64,000 nt of DNA from Massilia sp. MS-15 (GTDB lineage Bacteria > Pseudomonadota > Gammaproteobacteria > Burkholderiales > Burkholderiaceae_D): the NCBI RefSeq assembly GCF_020176695.1, contig NZ_JAIWIA010000038.1:86726-150725 (forward strand), read 5' to 3'. Positions 1 to 8,536 of the stretch are shown in pieces. The translations under genes and the position numbers were made by a program. Below the pieces are notes generated by a model. It was given only the letters and a program-made list of their open reading frames with translations, had not been told where the DNA came from and made no database searches. Each line of letters begins with the position of its first letter. Positions within the stretch are counted from its first letter, which is position 1.

Positions 1-1
1 G

Positions 2-544
2 ACCGAAGCGCAGCGCGATACGCTGGACGAGGGCAGGCTCACGGTCTCGGTCCGCAGCCGCTCGGTCGATGTCATCGTGCCGGTGCGCCGCGGCGCTTAT
101 TTCGCGCTGCCCGAGATCCAGGATGCCTACGACGAGCGCGGCGAGATCGTGATCGGCGGCAGCTGGCGGCCCTGGCTCAGCATCTGGTGGACGCTGCGGG
201 TGCCGGAGAGCCGGCGCATGCCCTACGCCGACATCGCGCGCGCGCGCGCGCAGATCGGCGCGGTCCAGCGGCGCGTCTCGGCCTTCCACGCGCGCCTGCA
301 GGGCGTGCGGCGCAGTCCCTACGACGGCATCAAGGCCTGTTTCCTGGACGGCAGCGGCGCCATCCTGGTCGAGGGCAGGGCGGTCGCTGACGCCGTGGAA
401 GGCAACTGCAGGGTCCTGTTCCTGGATCCGGCAAGGGAGGGGCGCAACGAAATGGTGGAGTTCGCCGGGCCGCTCGATATCGTCAGCTTCATCGACCGGC
501 GCTATTACACGCGCGCGAAGCTGGCGGGCGCGGGGGGCACATGA
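2..544 (+). CDS. Hypothetical protein, 5'-truncated
   Basis: The reading frame is open from the first bases of the window, so the N-terminus lies upstream; 180 residues are visible up to the TGA at 542-544. I do not recognise the family. The visible part is mixed alpha/beta with no transmembrane segment, several Tyr/Trp/Arg-rich stretches and a C-terminal acidic-aromatic region (DIVSFIDRRYYTRAK). Third codon positions are strongly G/C, as in the neighbouring genes, which supports real coding. An in-frame ATG at 77 is probably internal, because the frame upstream of it codes equally well. Confidence 0.6.
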   Translation, partial: TEAQRDTLDEGRLTVSVRSRSVDVIVPVRRGAYFALPEIQDAYDERGEIVIGGSWRPWLSIWWTLRVPESRRMPYADIARARAQIGAVQRRVSAFHARLQGVRRSPYDGIKACFLDGSGAILVEGRAVADAVEGNCRVLFLDPAREGRNEMVEFAGPLDIVSFIDRRYYTRAKLAGAGGT

Positions 545-929
545 ATGCAGGTCCGACCGTCCCAAGGCGCTGTTCGGCTTCCAATCAGCGTTCCGGTCCG
601 GTGACCGGTTCGACAGCGACGGCACTGACGCAGGTTCATGGCAGGGCGCTGGCGAGACCGGACAGGCCTTGCTGCGCGCTGGCTGCGTCGCCAAGCTTCT
701 TCAGTCCAGCAATAGGCATCCGCCCAGCAGGATACGCGCGTTCCGGTCGCAGGCGGCCGTGCGACAGCAACACCTGGGCTTCCAGTGGGTGGCGGGCTTT
801 CCGGTAAATAGCACCCATGATGCCTCGCCAGCGCGGACTGTTGTCTCGGCCATTTCCATGTTAGATTCCTCCGCGGCAAGCACGGCGCACGGCGCCGTCC
901 ATCCCAACGAGAACAAGGAAACGAGACAC
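545..929. other. Intergenic region without a supported gene
   Basis: These 385 bases separate the truncated first gene from the DUF885 gene. Several short frames exist on both strands, for example a 60-codon minus-strand frame at 636-818, but their third-position G/C bias is weaker than in real genes here and none resembles a known family. The promoter and leader of the downstream secreted protein presumably lie near the 3' end; only weak promoter-like hexamers are seen around 840-868. Nothing else was found. Confidence 0.5.
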
Positions 930-2768
930 ATGCCATCCCTCCGCCAGCGCCGCATCGGCGCCGCCATCGGCGCACTGTTCCTCCCGGCCGCGATTGCCCT
1001 TGCCTGCCTGCCGTCCCAGGCACTGGCCGCGCCGTCCATGCATGCCGCCGCCAAGGCAATCCAGGCCAACAAGGCCTTCGACACCTGGGCCGAGAAGTTC
1101 GCCGAGGACTGGGTGCGCATGAACCCGCAGCTGGCCACCTCCACCCAGTACTTCAGTGGCGCCGGGCAGGCGCGCCTGGACCGCGAGCTAACGCCCCTGA
1201 CCCGCGCCCAGCGCCGGAAGATGCAGGCGCTGGCGCGCAGCGGCCTGGCGCGCCTGGACAAGTGGATGGCCGGGCCGCTGGATGAAAGCCAGCGCATCTC
1301 CGCCGCCGTGATGCGCTGGTCGCTGCAGAACGTGGTCGCTAACGAGCCCTTCGAAGACCATGCCTTCATCTTTTCGCAGTTCAGCGGCGTGCAGGTCGGC
1401 CTGGTCAACTTCATGACCACCACCCATCCGCTGCGCAATCCGCAGGACGTGGACAGCTACCTGGCGCGCCTGGCGCAGGTCGGCACCCGCATGGACGAAG
1501 CGCTGGCGCGCGCCCGTGATGCGGCCGCCAGGTCCCTGATCCCGCCGCGCTTCATCCTGGAGCGCGCGCAATTCCAGGTCGACAGCTTCCTGAAGCCGGC
1601 CGCGCAGCAGAACGTGCTGGTCAGCTCGCTGGCACAGCGCACCGAGCGGATGGAAGGCCTGGCCCCGGCCGCGCGCCAGGCCGCGCTGGCGCGCGCCGCC
1701 CGCATCGTCGAGGAGCGCATCCGTCCGGCCTACCAGCGGGTACAGGCGTTCATGGCCGAACTCCACCCGCGCACCGGCGACGCCGCCGGCATCTCGCGCC
1801 TGCCGAATGGCGCCGCCGCCTATGCGCGCGCGGTCGAGAACTTCACCAGCACCAGGCTCACCCCGGACGAGATCCATGCGATCGGCCTGCGCGAGGTCGC
1901 GCGCATCGAAGGCGAGATGGACCGGCACTTGCGCGCCCTGGGCCTCGCCGAGGGCAATATCGAAACGCGCATGAAGCAGCTCGATGCCCGCTTCCAGCCC
2001 AAGGGCGAGGGCGATCCGCGGCCCGCGATCCTGGCCAGCTACGCCGACATGGTGAAGGACGCCGAGCGCCGCAGCAGCGCGCTGTTCAACCTGACCCCGC
2101 GCGCCCCGGTCGAGGTGCGGCGCGAGCCGCCGCTGACCGAGCCTTCGGCCGCCGCCCACTACTCGCTGCCGGCGCCGGACGGCAGCCGTCCCGGCATCTT
2201 CTGGGTGCCGCTGCGCGGGCCAAGCTTCGACATGGTGCGCATGCGCAGCCTGTCCTACCACGAGGCCGTGCCCGGCCACCACTTCCAGCTCGCGATCCAG
2301 CAGGAGCTCACCGGCATTCCGAAGTACCGCAGCCAGCGCATCTTCAGCGGCGGCAGCGCGCACTCGGAAGGCTGGGCCCTGTATGCCGAGCGGCTGGCGG
2401 TGGAGCAGGGCTGGTACGAAGGCGACGTGCCCGGCCTGCTGGGAGCGCTCGGCTCGGAACTGTTCCGTGCGCGCCGCCTGGTGGTCGACACCGGCCTGCA
2501 CACCAAGGGCTGGACCCGCCAGCAGGCGATCGACTACGGCATTGGCGCGCAGGAGGTCGAGCGCTACGTCGCCTGGCCGGGCCAGGCCAATGCCTACATG
2601 ATCGGCATGCTGCGCATCATCGAACTGCGCGAGAAGGCGAAGTCGGCGCTCGGCGAGAAATTTTCGCTCCCCGCCTTCCATGACCTGGTACTGGGTGCCG
2701 GTTCCGTGCCGCTGGACGTGCTGGGCGAACTGGTCGACGCCTGGATCGTCCGCCAGCAGGGAGCCTAG
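930..2768 (+). CDS. DUF885 family secreted protein (putative zinc peptidase)
   Basis: A 612-residue protein of the DUF885 family, whose members are M32/M2-like putative metallopeptidases of unknown substrate. The ATG at 930 is chosen because AAGGAA lies 10 bases upstream and the next 34 residues form a clear Sec signal peptide (basic MPSLRQRRIG, hydrophobic core, A-x-A site near SQALAA). The frame is open further upstream, but that part has no signal sequence. The family's zinc-site signature HEAVPGHH is present at about residues 444-451, inside a block ending with the conserved EGWALYAERL segment. The length is normal for the family. Likely periplasmic or exported. The reaction is not established for the family, so the peptidase role is an inference from the motif. 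Confidence 0.88.
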   Translation: MPSLRQRRIGAAIGALFLPAAIALACLPSQALAAPSMHAAAKAIQANKAFDTWAEKFAEDWVRMNPQLATSTQYFSGAGQARLDRELTPLTRAQRRKMQALARSGLARLDKWMAGPLDESQRISAAVMRWSLQNVVANEPFEDHAFIFSQFSGVQVGLVNFMTTTHPLRNPQDVDSYLARLAQVGTRMDEALARARDAAARSLIPPRFILERAQFQVDSFLKPAAQQNVLVSSLAQRTERMEGLAPAARQAALARAARIVEERIRPAYQRVQAFMAELHPRTGDAAGISRLPNGAAAYARAVENFTSTRLTPDEIHAIGLREVARIEGEMDRHLRALGLAEGNIETRMKQLDARFQPKGEGDPRPAILASYADMVKDAERRSSALFNLTPRAPVEVRREPPLTEPSAAAHYSLPAPDGSRPGIFWVPLRGPSFDMVRMRSLSYHEAVPGHHFQLAIQQELTGIPKYRSQRIFSGGSAHSEGWALYAERLAVEQGWYEGDVPGLLGALGSELFRARRLVVDTGLHTKGWTRQQAIDYGIGAQEVERYVAWPGQANAYMIGMLRIIELREKAKSALGEKFSLPAFHDLVLGAGSVPLDVLGELVDAWIVRQQGA

Positions 2769-2769
2769 C

Positions 2770-3348
2770 TTGGAGGGAAGCATCCTCGCCACGCTGGCAA
2801 AATGGGCCTTCTTCATGGCCGCCCTGAGCCTGACGATGCGCTGGCTCGGCCGCAGCCGCCTGCGCCCGCGGCCTCCGGAACAGGCGATGATGCTGGCCTA
2901 TCCGCCCTCGATGCTGGCGCTGGCCCTCGTCGGCATCCTGTTCTTCTGCGGCGTGACGGTGGCCGCGATGATCTGGCCCGACCCGCAGCATCCGGTGCTT
3001 GCCGTGTGCATGCTGGCGGGCTTCATCCTGCTGCCCGGCGCGCTGCTGGCCGACTATGTGCACGCCCGGCACAGCGTGTCGGACCAGGGCATGGCGTATG
3101 GCCGCATGTCCGGCCGGCGCGGAGCCTTTCGCTGGGACGAGGTGAAGCGCGTCCATTACGGCAAGGCGAGCGGCTGCTTCAAGCTCGCGCTGCAGTCCGG
3201 CGAAACGGTCCGGATCTCGGTATACCTAATGGGCCTGCCGGCCTTCGCGGACTGCGTGCTGCGCCACGTACCGGCCGCGCGGATCGACCGGGATGCCCAG
3301 GCGCTGCTGGCACAGACCGCGCTGGGTAAACCGCCCGGCCTGGCCTAG
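2770..3348 (+). CDS. Membrane protein with PH-like C-terminal domain
   Basis: About 192 residues, beginning at a TTG one base after the preceding stop. AGGGAG at 2758-2763 sits at good spacing for that TTG; an ATG at 2815 is the alternative start. The N-terminal half has two hydrophobic segments (around LALALVGILFFCGVTVAAMIW and LAVCMLAGFILLPGALL). The C-terminal half reads like a small beta-rich bacterial PH domain (GAFRWDEVKRVHYGK, then LKLALQSG-like strands). This layout, paired helices plus a cytoplasmic PH-like domain, is common in uncharacterised bacterial membrane proteins. Translational coupling to the DUF885 gene is likely. Function unknown. Confidence 0.7.
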   Translation: MEGSILATLAKWAFFMAALSLTMRWLGRSRLRPRPPEQAMMLAYPPSMLALALVGILFFCGVTVAAMIWPDPQHPVLAVCMLAGFILLPGALLADYVHARHSVSDQGMAYGRMSGRRGAFRWDEVKRVHYGKASGCFKLALQSGETVRISVYLMGLPAFADCVLRHVPAARIDRDAQALLAQTALGKPPGLA

Positions 3349-3467
3349 CCACCGGGCGTGAAAGACGGCGACGGCTTCGCTCCCAGGGCGTTGCCGCGAG
3401 CGCGCTTTGCTCCTACACTGCAGGCACGCTGCCAGTCTTTCGGGAGGGTCTTCCACAGGAGGAAAGC

Positions 3468-3670
3468 ATGGAAACGCAGGAAATCTACCGCGGGCGCCTC
3501 ATCGACCACATCCAGCTGGTGGTGCGCACGCCAGCGCCGCCGCACAGGGCGTGCTGACCGGGCGCCACCACCTGGCCTTCCAGGCGCGCGACCGCAAGAT
3601 GGTGAATGCCTTCTATTGCCCGGCCTTGGCCGCCGGTGGCCGCGACAACGGCCGTCCCGGCGAGCGCGCC
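3468..3670 (+). pseudogene. Remnant of a VOC/glyoxalase-family gene
   Basis: A strong ribosome site (AGGAGGAA at 3457-3464) precedes an ATG that starts METQEIYRGRLIDHIQLVVR, the typical first strand of small VOC (glyoxalase/bleomycin-resistance) proteins. This frame stops at 3555-3557 after 29 codons. From 3554 another frame carries the typical VOC C-terminal half: HHLAFQARDRKMVNAFY, then ALAAGGRDNGRPGER. The central part of the domain (about 60 residues) and the last strand are missing. I read this as an internal deletion with frameshift, plus loss of the 3' end where the metallophosphoesterase gene begins. The intact family has about 125-130 residues. Confidence 0.72.
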
Positions 3671-3702
3671 CTACGTGCGCATCAGCTTCCAGGGAAAGCC
3701 GC

Positions 3703-3708
3703 TATACT
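3703..3708 (+). promoter_or_regulatory. -10 element suggesting a leaderless mRNA
   Basis: TATACT ends six bases before the ATG at 3715, which would place the transcription start on or next to the A of the start codon. The only purine-rich stretch upstream (AGGGAAAG, about 3691-3698) is too far from the ATG to act as a ribosome site. No convincing -35 hexamer was found. Confidence 0.35.
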
Positions 3709-3714
3709 GCCCGG

Positions 3715-4548
3715 ATGCGCATCCAGCTTTTTTCAGACCTGCATCTCGAACGCTACCCCCATTTCATCCCTGTCGTACACGATGACACCGAGGTGGTCGT
3801 GCTGGCCGGCGACATCGGCTCCTATCAGGACGGCTCGCGCCTGGAGGACCAGGATTTCGGCCTCGGACGCTTTTCGCCCCGGCGTCCGGGCGCCGGCCGC
3901 GCGCGCGTGCTGTACATCCCCGGCAACCATGAATTCGACGGCCTGGAATACGACGAGGCCTATGCGCGCCTGCGCGCCACCTGTGCCCGGCTCGGTATCG
4001 AATGGCTGGAGCGCGCGACCCTCGTCATCGACGGAGTGCGTTTTGTCGGCACCACCCTGTGGAGCGACTTCGATGCGCTGGCGCTGAAGGAACAGGATCT
4101 GGGCAAGCAATTGCAGCGGCGCGAAAAGGCCTTCCGCGCGGCGAACTATTACTTGTCGAAGAACACCACCCTGAAGCAGGGCGAGAAGGTGCTGGCGGAA
4201 GGCATCCGCGCCATGTCGCTGGCATGCCAGGACTGGTTGCGTTCGGCGCTGGCGGCGCCTTTCGATGGGCCTACCGTGGTAGTGACCCACTTCGCCCCCA
4301 GCCTGCAAAGCGCCGACCCGCGCTATGGCCTGACGCCGGGCACCGCGGGCTTCTGCAATGCGCTGGATGGCTTGTTCCCGCAAGCGGCCCTGTGGATGCA
4401 CGGCCACCTGCACTGCACGAACGACTACGTGGTGAGCGGCAGTGAAGCGGGGCGGCCCTGGTCCTGCCGCGTGGTGGCCAATCCGCTCGGCTACCTCAGC
4501 AAGGGCGAACAGGAAGCCTTCCGCCCGCAGCTCGTCATCGAGGTCTGA
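3715..4548 (+). CDS. Metallophosphoesterase (calcineurin-like)
   Basis: A 277-residue calcineurin-like phosphoesterase. The dimetal motifs are all visible: D8-L-H10, G32-D33, G70-N71-H72-E73, a VVTHFAP histidine near residue 190 and G230-H-L-H233. No signal peptide or membrane segment, so probably cytoplasmic. The ATG at 3715 is the first codon giving the canonical MRIQLFSDLH start; the frame upstream runs through the VOC remnant. There is no Shine-Dalgarno sequence, but a TATACT just upstream fits a leaderless message. The substrate cannot be told from sequence. The 3' end faces the FNR-like gene, nine bases away. Confidence 0.88.
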   Translation: MRIQLFSDLHLERYPHFIPVVHDDTEVVVLAGDIGSYQDGSRLEDQDFGLGRFSPRRPGAGRARVLYIPGNHEFDGLEYDEAYARLRATCARLGIEWLERATLVIDGVRFVGTTLWSDFDALALKEQDLGKQLQRREKAFRAANYYLSKNTTLKQGEKVLAEGIRAMSLACQDWLRSALAAPFDGPTVVVTHFAPSLQSADPRYGLTPGTAGFCNALDGLFPQAALWMHGHLHCTNDYVVSGSEAGRPWSCRVVANPLGYLSKGEQEAFRPQLVIEV

Positions 4549-4556
4549 GGCGGCGC

Positions 4557-5771
4557 TCAGCCCATCGGGCTGCAGGCATCGACGCCGGCCGCCAGCGCCT
4601 TCAGCTTGGCCGGATCGAGCAGGGTGACTTCGCGCTTGTCGACCTGCAGCCAGCCCTGTTTCTTGAAGCGCGACAGCAGCCGGCTCACGCTCTCGATGGT
4701 CAGGCCCAGGTAGTTGCCGATGTCCTCGCGCGACATGCGCAGCTGGAAGCTGTGCGCCGAATAGCCGCGCGCGGCGTAGCGCGCCGACAGGTTGACCAGG
4801 AATACCGCGAAGCGCTGTTCGGCACGCATGTTTCCGAGCAGGAGCATGACGTTCTGCTCGCGCGTGATTTCCTGGCTCATGATGCGGTGGAAGTGGCGCA
4901 GCAGGGCCGGCACCTCGCCGAACAGCTCTTCCAGGCGCGAGAACGGAATCTCGCACACTTCGCTGTCTTCCAGCGCCACCGCGTCGCAGTGGTGGCTGCC
5001 GCTGATCGCGTCCATGCCCAGCAGTTCGCCGGCCATCTGGAAGCCGGTGATCTGGGCTTCTCCAGCCGCGTTCAGCTGGTAGGTCTTGAAATGTCCGAAG
5101 CGCACCGCGTACAGGTTACGGAAGGGCTCGCCAGCTCCGTACAGGCGCTCGTCGCGCGCCAGGCGCCGGCGGCGGCCGATGATCTGGTCGAGGCGGGTGA
5201 TATCGGCGTCTTCGAGTCCCATTGGCAGGCACAGCTGGTGCATGCTGCACGCGCTGCAGCTGGTCTTGAGGGTCTGGATGGAGACCGGTGCGTCGCCGGG
5301 CAGCGGGATGGCTTGGTTCATGGGCTGGAATGGAGTGCGGACGCAGTCATTATAGATGGCTGCGACCGGTTCGGGCGAACCGGACAGCAGCAGGCCGATC
5401 GTGGCGGACACGGCCAGCTCGCCCGCCAGCGTATCCAGGCTGCGCGGCGCCGTGCCGGCCGTGGCCGCCTCGGCCCTCTCCGCCGTCGCCTGCAGTGCTG
5501 CCAGCGCGCGTGCCACTACCATGTCGCCGGCCACCTGGCGCAGGAAGCCGAGCGCCACCGGACTGCCGCTGCGGCGCGCCAGGCCGCCCAGGCCGGCCAG
5601 GGCGGCGCGCTTGGCGGCGAACACGGCGTCCCCTGCGAGCGGACTACCGACCAGCTCGATCAGGGGCTGGACGGCGGCCTCGCCGCCACAGCTTGCCAGC
5701 GTGGAGACGATCCGCGCCAGGCATTGCGCGCCGGCGTCCGGCCCGGCCACCTCATCGTGCTCGTTCCTCAT
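4557..5771 (-). CDS. fnr: FNR-type [4Fe-4S] oxygen-sensing regulator with N-terminal HEAT-like extension
   Basis: Residues 151-404 are a complete FNR: N-terminal cluster cysteines C172, C175 and C181, a fourth cysteine C262 in GSHHCDAV, a cyclic-nucleotide-like beta barrel, a dimer helix and a winged helix whose recognition helix carries E-S-V-S-R as in FNR (target TTGAT-N4-ATCAA). Unusually the frame stays open for 150 codons upstream, from an ATG at 5771 with a good AGGGAG site. That part has strong third-position G/C and reads as alpha-helical, HEAT-like repeats. The standard FNR start would be the ATG at 5321, which has no clear ribosome site but has a TATAAT just upstream. Two products are therefore possible. 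Divergent from the bd oxidase operon, a likely target. Confidence 0.85.
   Translation of the reverse strand: MRNEHDEVAGPDAGAQCLARIVSTLASCGGEAAVQPLIELVGSPLAGDAVFAAKRAALAGLGGLARRSGSPVALGFLRQVAGDMVVARALAALQATAERAEAATAGTAPRSLDTLAGELAVSATIGLLLSGSPEPVAAIYNDCVRTPFQPMNQAIPLPGDAPVSIQTLKTSCSACSMHQLCLPMGLEDADITRLDQIIGRRRRLARDERLYGAGEPFRNLYAVRFGHFKTYQLNAAGEAQITGFQMAGELLGMDAISGSHHCDAVALEDSEVCEIPFSRLEELFGEVPALLRHFHRIMSQEITREQNVMLLLGNMRAEQRFAVFLVNLSARYAARGYSAHSFQLRMSREDIGNYLGLTIESVSRLLSRFKKQGWLQVDKREVTLLDPAKLKALAAGVDACSPMG
5349..5354 (-). promoter_or_regulatory. Possible internal -10 element for a short FNR
   Basis: On the minus strand a perfect TATAAT lies 28 bases before the internal ATG at 5321. It sits inside the reading frame joining the HEAT-like part to FNR, in a locally less G/C-rich stretch. 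It could drive a conventional 254-residue FNR. The -35 region is poor. Confidence 0.35.
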
Positions 5772-5893
5772 GCCAGCTCCCTATGCGCCCAGGACCAAAT
5801 GCGGACCCAGCCTGCGTACCCATCACTGGCGGCTGGAAGACCGGGCCACTATAGCCGAATGCTGGCGCTCTTTCCCGGCAGTATTGCCTCTGG

Positions 5894-5907
5894 TTAAGGT
5901 GGATCAG
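5894..5907 (+). promoter_or_regulatory. Weak FNR-box-like site between fnr and cydA
   Basis: TTAAGGTGGATCAG matches the FNR consensus TTGAT-N4-ATCAA at 7 of 10 defined positions, with a good right half site. It lies in the 303-base divergent region between the FNR-like gene and cydA. Its distance from the weak TAGATT hexamer near 5986 does not fit a classical class II site, so this is tentative. No other gene-like content was seen at 5772-6074. Confidence 0.25.
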
Positions 5908-6074
5908 GGCGGCGCATGGTGCCAGTCCTGCTTGCCGTCGCCAAGGAAACCCAACAGCCCAAGCGTGCGCACCCGCCGTCCGTGCTAGATTCTGCCCACA
6001 CGACGGCAGCATTGGACACGCTGCGAACAACAGCGCAGCAAGACGGCAATACACGACCAGCAGGAGGAGTCCGC

Positions 6075-7526
6075 ATGTTCGGTTTGTCCGCCCTGGACCT
6101 GGCGCGGGTGCAGTTTGCGTTCACGATGTCCTTCCATATCCTGTTTCCGGCCATTACCATCGGGATGGCCAGCTACCTGGCCGTGCTCGAGCTGTGCTGG
6201 CTGCGCACGGGGCGCCAGGTGTATGTCGACCTCTACCATTATTGGCTCAAGATCTTTGCCGTCACCTTCGGCATGGGCGTGGTGTCGGGCATCGTGATGG
6301 CTTACCAGATCGGCACCAACTGGAGCTACCTGTCCGAATTCGCCGGCAGCATCCTGGGGCCGATCCTGTCCTACGAAGTGTTGACCGCCTTCTTCCTGGA
6401 AGCGGGCTTCCTGGGCGTGATGCTGTTCGGCTGGACCCGTGTCGGCCCCGGCCTGCACTTCGCGTCCACCTGTGCGGTGGCGCTCGGCACCCTGATCTCG
6501 GCCACCTGGATCCTGGCCGCCAACAGCTGGATGCAGACCCCGCAGGGCTATGCCATCGAGGGCGGGCGCATGGTGCCGGCCGACTGGCTGGCGATCGTGT
6601 TCAATCCGTCCTTTCCCTACCGCCTGGTGCACATGGTGATCGCGGCCTACCTCACCACGGCCCTGATCGTGGGCGCGTCCGGCGCCTGGCAGCTGTTGCG
6701 CGGGCGCGACAATCCGGCGGTCCGCAAGATGCTGTCGATGGCCATGTGGATGATCCTGGTCGTGGCCCCGATCCAGGCCGTGGTCGGCGACTTCCACGGC
6801 CTGAACACCCTGAAGCACCAGCCGGCCAAGCTGGCGGCGATGGAGGGCCACTGGCAGAACGAAGGCGGGCGCGCCATCCCGCTGCTGCTGTTCGGCGTGC
6901 CCGACATGGAGCAGGAACGGACGAACTACGCGGTCGGCATCCCGCACCTGGGTAGCGTGATCCTGACCCATAGCTGGAACGGGCAGATTCCCGGGCTCAA
7001 GGACTTTCCGCGCGACCAGCGTCCGAACTCGCTGATCGTGTTCTGGAGCTTCCGCCTGATGGTGGGCCTGGGCCTGTTGATGATCGCGCTCGGTGCCTGG
7101 AGCCTGTGGCTGCGGCGCAAGCGCGATGGCGAGGCGCGCCTGTGGCATGCGCGCGCCTTCCTGCGCTTCGCGCTGTGGATGGGGCCGGCGGGGCTGGTGG
7201 CGATCCTGGCCGGCTGGACCACCACCGAGGTGGGGCGCCAGCCCTGGGTGGTGTACGGGGTGCTGCGCACCGCCGATGCCGTGTCGCCGCACGGCGCCGG
7301 CCCGCTGGCCCTGACCCTGGCCCTGTTCGTGGTGGCCTACCTGTTCGTGTTCGGCACCGGCACCGTGTACGTGCTGCGCATGATCCGCAAGGGGCCGCAG
7401 CGCTTCGAGCTGCAGCGTCCGCCCGAGGGCGGCCCCGGAGAGGAACGCACGCCGATGCGGCCGCTGTCCGCGGCCGACGTGGGCAACGACGACGACCTGT
7501 CCGAGGACGGCAGGGGAGGGCGCTGA
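6075..7526 (+). CDS. cydA: Cytochrome bd-type ubiquinol oxidase subunit I (CioA-like)
   Basis: A 483-residue integral membrane subunit of a bd-type quinol oxidase, which oxidises ubiquinol and reduces O2 to water. The start at 6075 has AGGAGGAGT upstream; the frame upstream of it does not look like oxidase. Family blocks include the heme-ligand region around H21 (SFHILFPA), FGMGVVSGIVMAYQIGTNW and GDFHGLNTLKHQPAKLAAMEGHW. The Q-loop is short and the protein is shorter than E. coli CydA (about 520 residues), as in cyanide-insensitive CioA enzymes. The C-terminal tail after the last helix is acidic and cytoplasmic. Operon with cydB and a DUF2474 peptide. Confidence 0.95.
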   Translation: MFGLSALDLARVQFAFTMSFHILFPAITIGMASYLAVLELCWLRTGRQVYVDLYHYWLKIFAVTFGMGVVSGIVMAYQIGTNWSYLSEFAGSILGPILSYEVLTAFFLEAGFLGVMLFGWTRVGPGLHFASTCAVALGTLISATWILAANSWMQTPQGYAIEGGRMVPADWLAIVFNPSFPYRLVHMVIAAYLTTALIVGASGAWQLLRGRDNPAVRKMLSMAMWMILVVAPIQAVVGDFHGLNTLKHQPAKLAAMEGHWQNEGGRAIPLLLFGVPDMEQERTNYAVGIPHLGSVILTHSWNGQIPGLKDFPRDQRPNSLIVFWSFRLMVGLGLLMIALGAWSLWLRRKRDGEARLWHARAFLRFALWMGPAGLVAILAGWTTTEVGRQPWVVYGVLRTADAVSPHGAGPLALTLALFVVAYLFVFGTGTVYVLRMIRKGPQRFELQRPPEGGPGEERTPMRPLSAADVGNDDDLSEDGRGGR

Positions 7527-7528
7527 GC

Positions 7529-8536
7529 ATGGGCATCGACACCACCGTCATCTGGGCAGTGATCATCTTCTTCGCCGTCTTCATGTACGTGCTGCTGGAC
7601 GGCTTCGACCTCGGCATCGGCCTGCTGTTTCCCTTCACGCCGAAAAAGCGCGACCGCGACACCATGATGAACACCGTGGCCCCGGTCTGGGACGGCAACG
7701 AGACCTGGCTGGTGCTGGGCGGGGAAGGTCTGCTGGCCGCCTTCCCGGTGGCCTATTCGATCATCCTGTCAGGACTCTACCTGCCCCTGATCTTCATGCT
7801 GGTGGGGCTGGTGTTCCGCGGCGTGGCCTTCGAGTTCCGCTTCAAGGCCAAGGAGCACGAACGGGGACGCTGGGATGCCGCCTTCATCGGCGGCTCGGTG
7901 GTGGCAGCCTTCTTCCAGGGCGTCGCGCTGGGCGGCTTCCTGGACGGGATCGCCGTGTCCGGGCGCAGCTATGCCGGCGGGCCGCTCGACTGGATCGCTC
8001 CCTTCCCGCTGCTGGCCGGCGCGGGCGTGATGGTCGCCTACACGCTGCTGGGCGCCACCTGGCTGGTGATGAAGACCGAGGGCGAACTGCAGGCGCGCAT
8101 GGTGCAGGTGGCACGCCCCTTTGCCCTGCTGCTACTGGCCGCCATCGTCGTCGTCAGCATCTGGACCCCGCTGCGCGACCCGGCGGTGGCCGAGCGCTGG
8201 TTCAGCTTTCCGAACATCGTGCTGCTGGCGCCGGTGCCGGTGCTGGTGCTGGTCTTCATCGTCCTGCTGTTGCGCTCGCTCAAGCGGGACCCGCACCGGG
8301 TGCCATTCGTGGCGGCCCTGGCCCTGATCTTCCTCGGCTACACCGGCATGGCGATCAGCATCTGGCCGCACATCGTGCCGCCCGCGATCTCGATCTGGGA
8401 AGCGGCCTCGCCCCCGAGCAGCCAGGGCTTCGCGCTGGTCGGCACCCTGTTCATCCTGCCCGTCATCCTGATGTACACGGGCTGGTCGTACTGGGTGTTC
8501 CGGGGCAAGGTCAAGGCCGACGCGGGGTACCACTGA
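7529..8536 (+). CDS. cydB: Cytochrome bd-type ubiquinol oxidase subunit II (CioB-like)
   Basis: A 335-residue polytopic subunit. It begins MGIDTTVIWAVIIFFAVFMY and carries the CydB signature DGFDLGIGLLFPF followed by MMNTVAPVWDGNETWLVLGG. GGGAGGG precedes the ATG, which lies two bases after the cydA stop, so the genes are coupled. The length matches the CioB branch rather than the longer E. coli CydB. It pairs with CydA in the inner membrane and is needed for heme insertion and stability. The following 42-codon gene overlaps its stop. Confidence 0.95.
   Translation: MGIDTTVIWAVIIFFAVFMYVLLDGFDLGIGLLFPFTPKKRDRDTMMNTVAPVWDGNETWLVLGGEGLLAAFPVAYSIILSGLYLPLIFMLVGLVFRGVAFEFRFKAKEHERGRWDAAFIGGSVVAAFFQGVALGGFLDGIAVSGRSYAGGPLDWIAPFPLLAGAGVMVAYTLLGATWLVMKTEGELQARMVQVARPFALLLLAAIVVVSIWTPLRDPAVAERWFSFPNIVLLAPVPVLVLVFIVLLLRSLKRDPHRVPFVAALALIFLGYTGMAISIWPHIVPPAISIWEAASPPSSQGFALVGTLFILPVILMYTGWSYWVFRGKVKADAGYH

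Noticed and set aside
636..818. A 60-codon minus-strand frame in the first intergenic gap
   Set aside because: A GAGG lies upstream, but third-position bias is weak and no homologous family came to mind.
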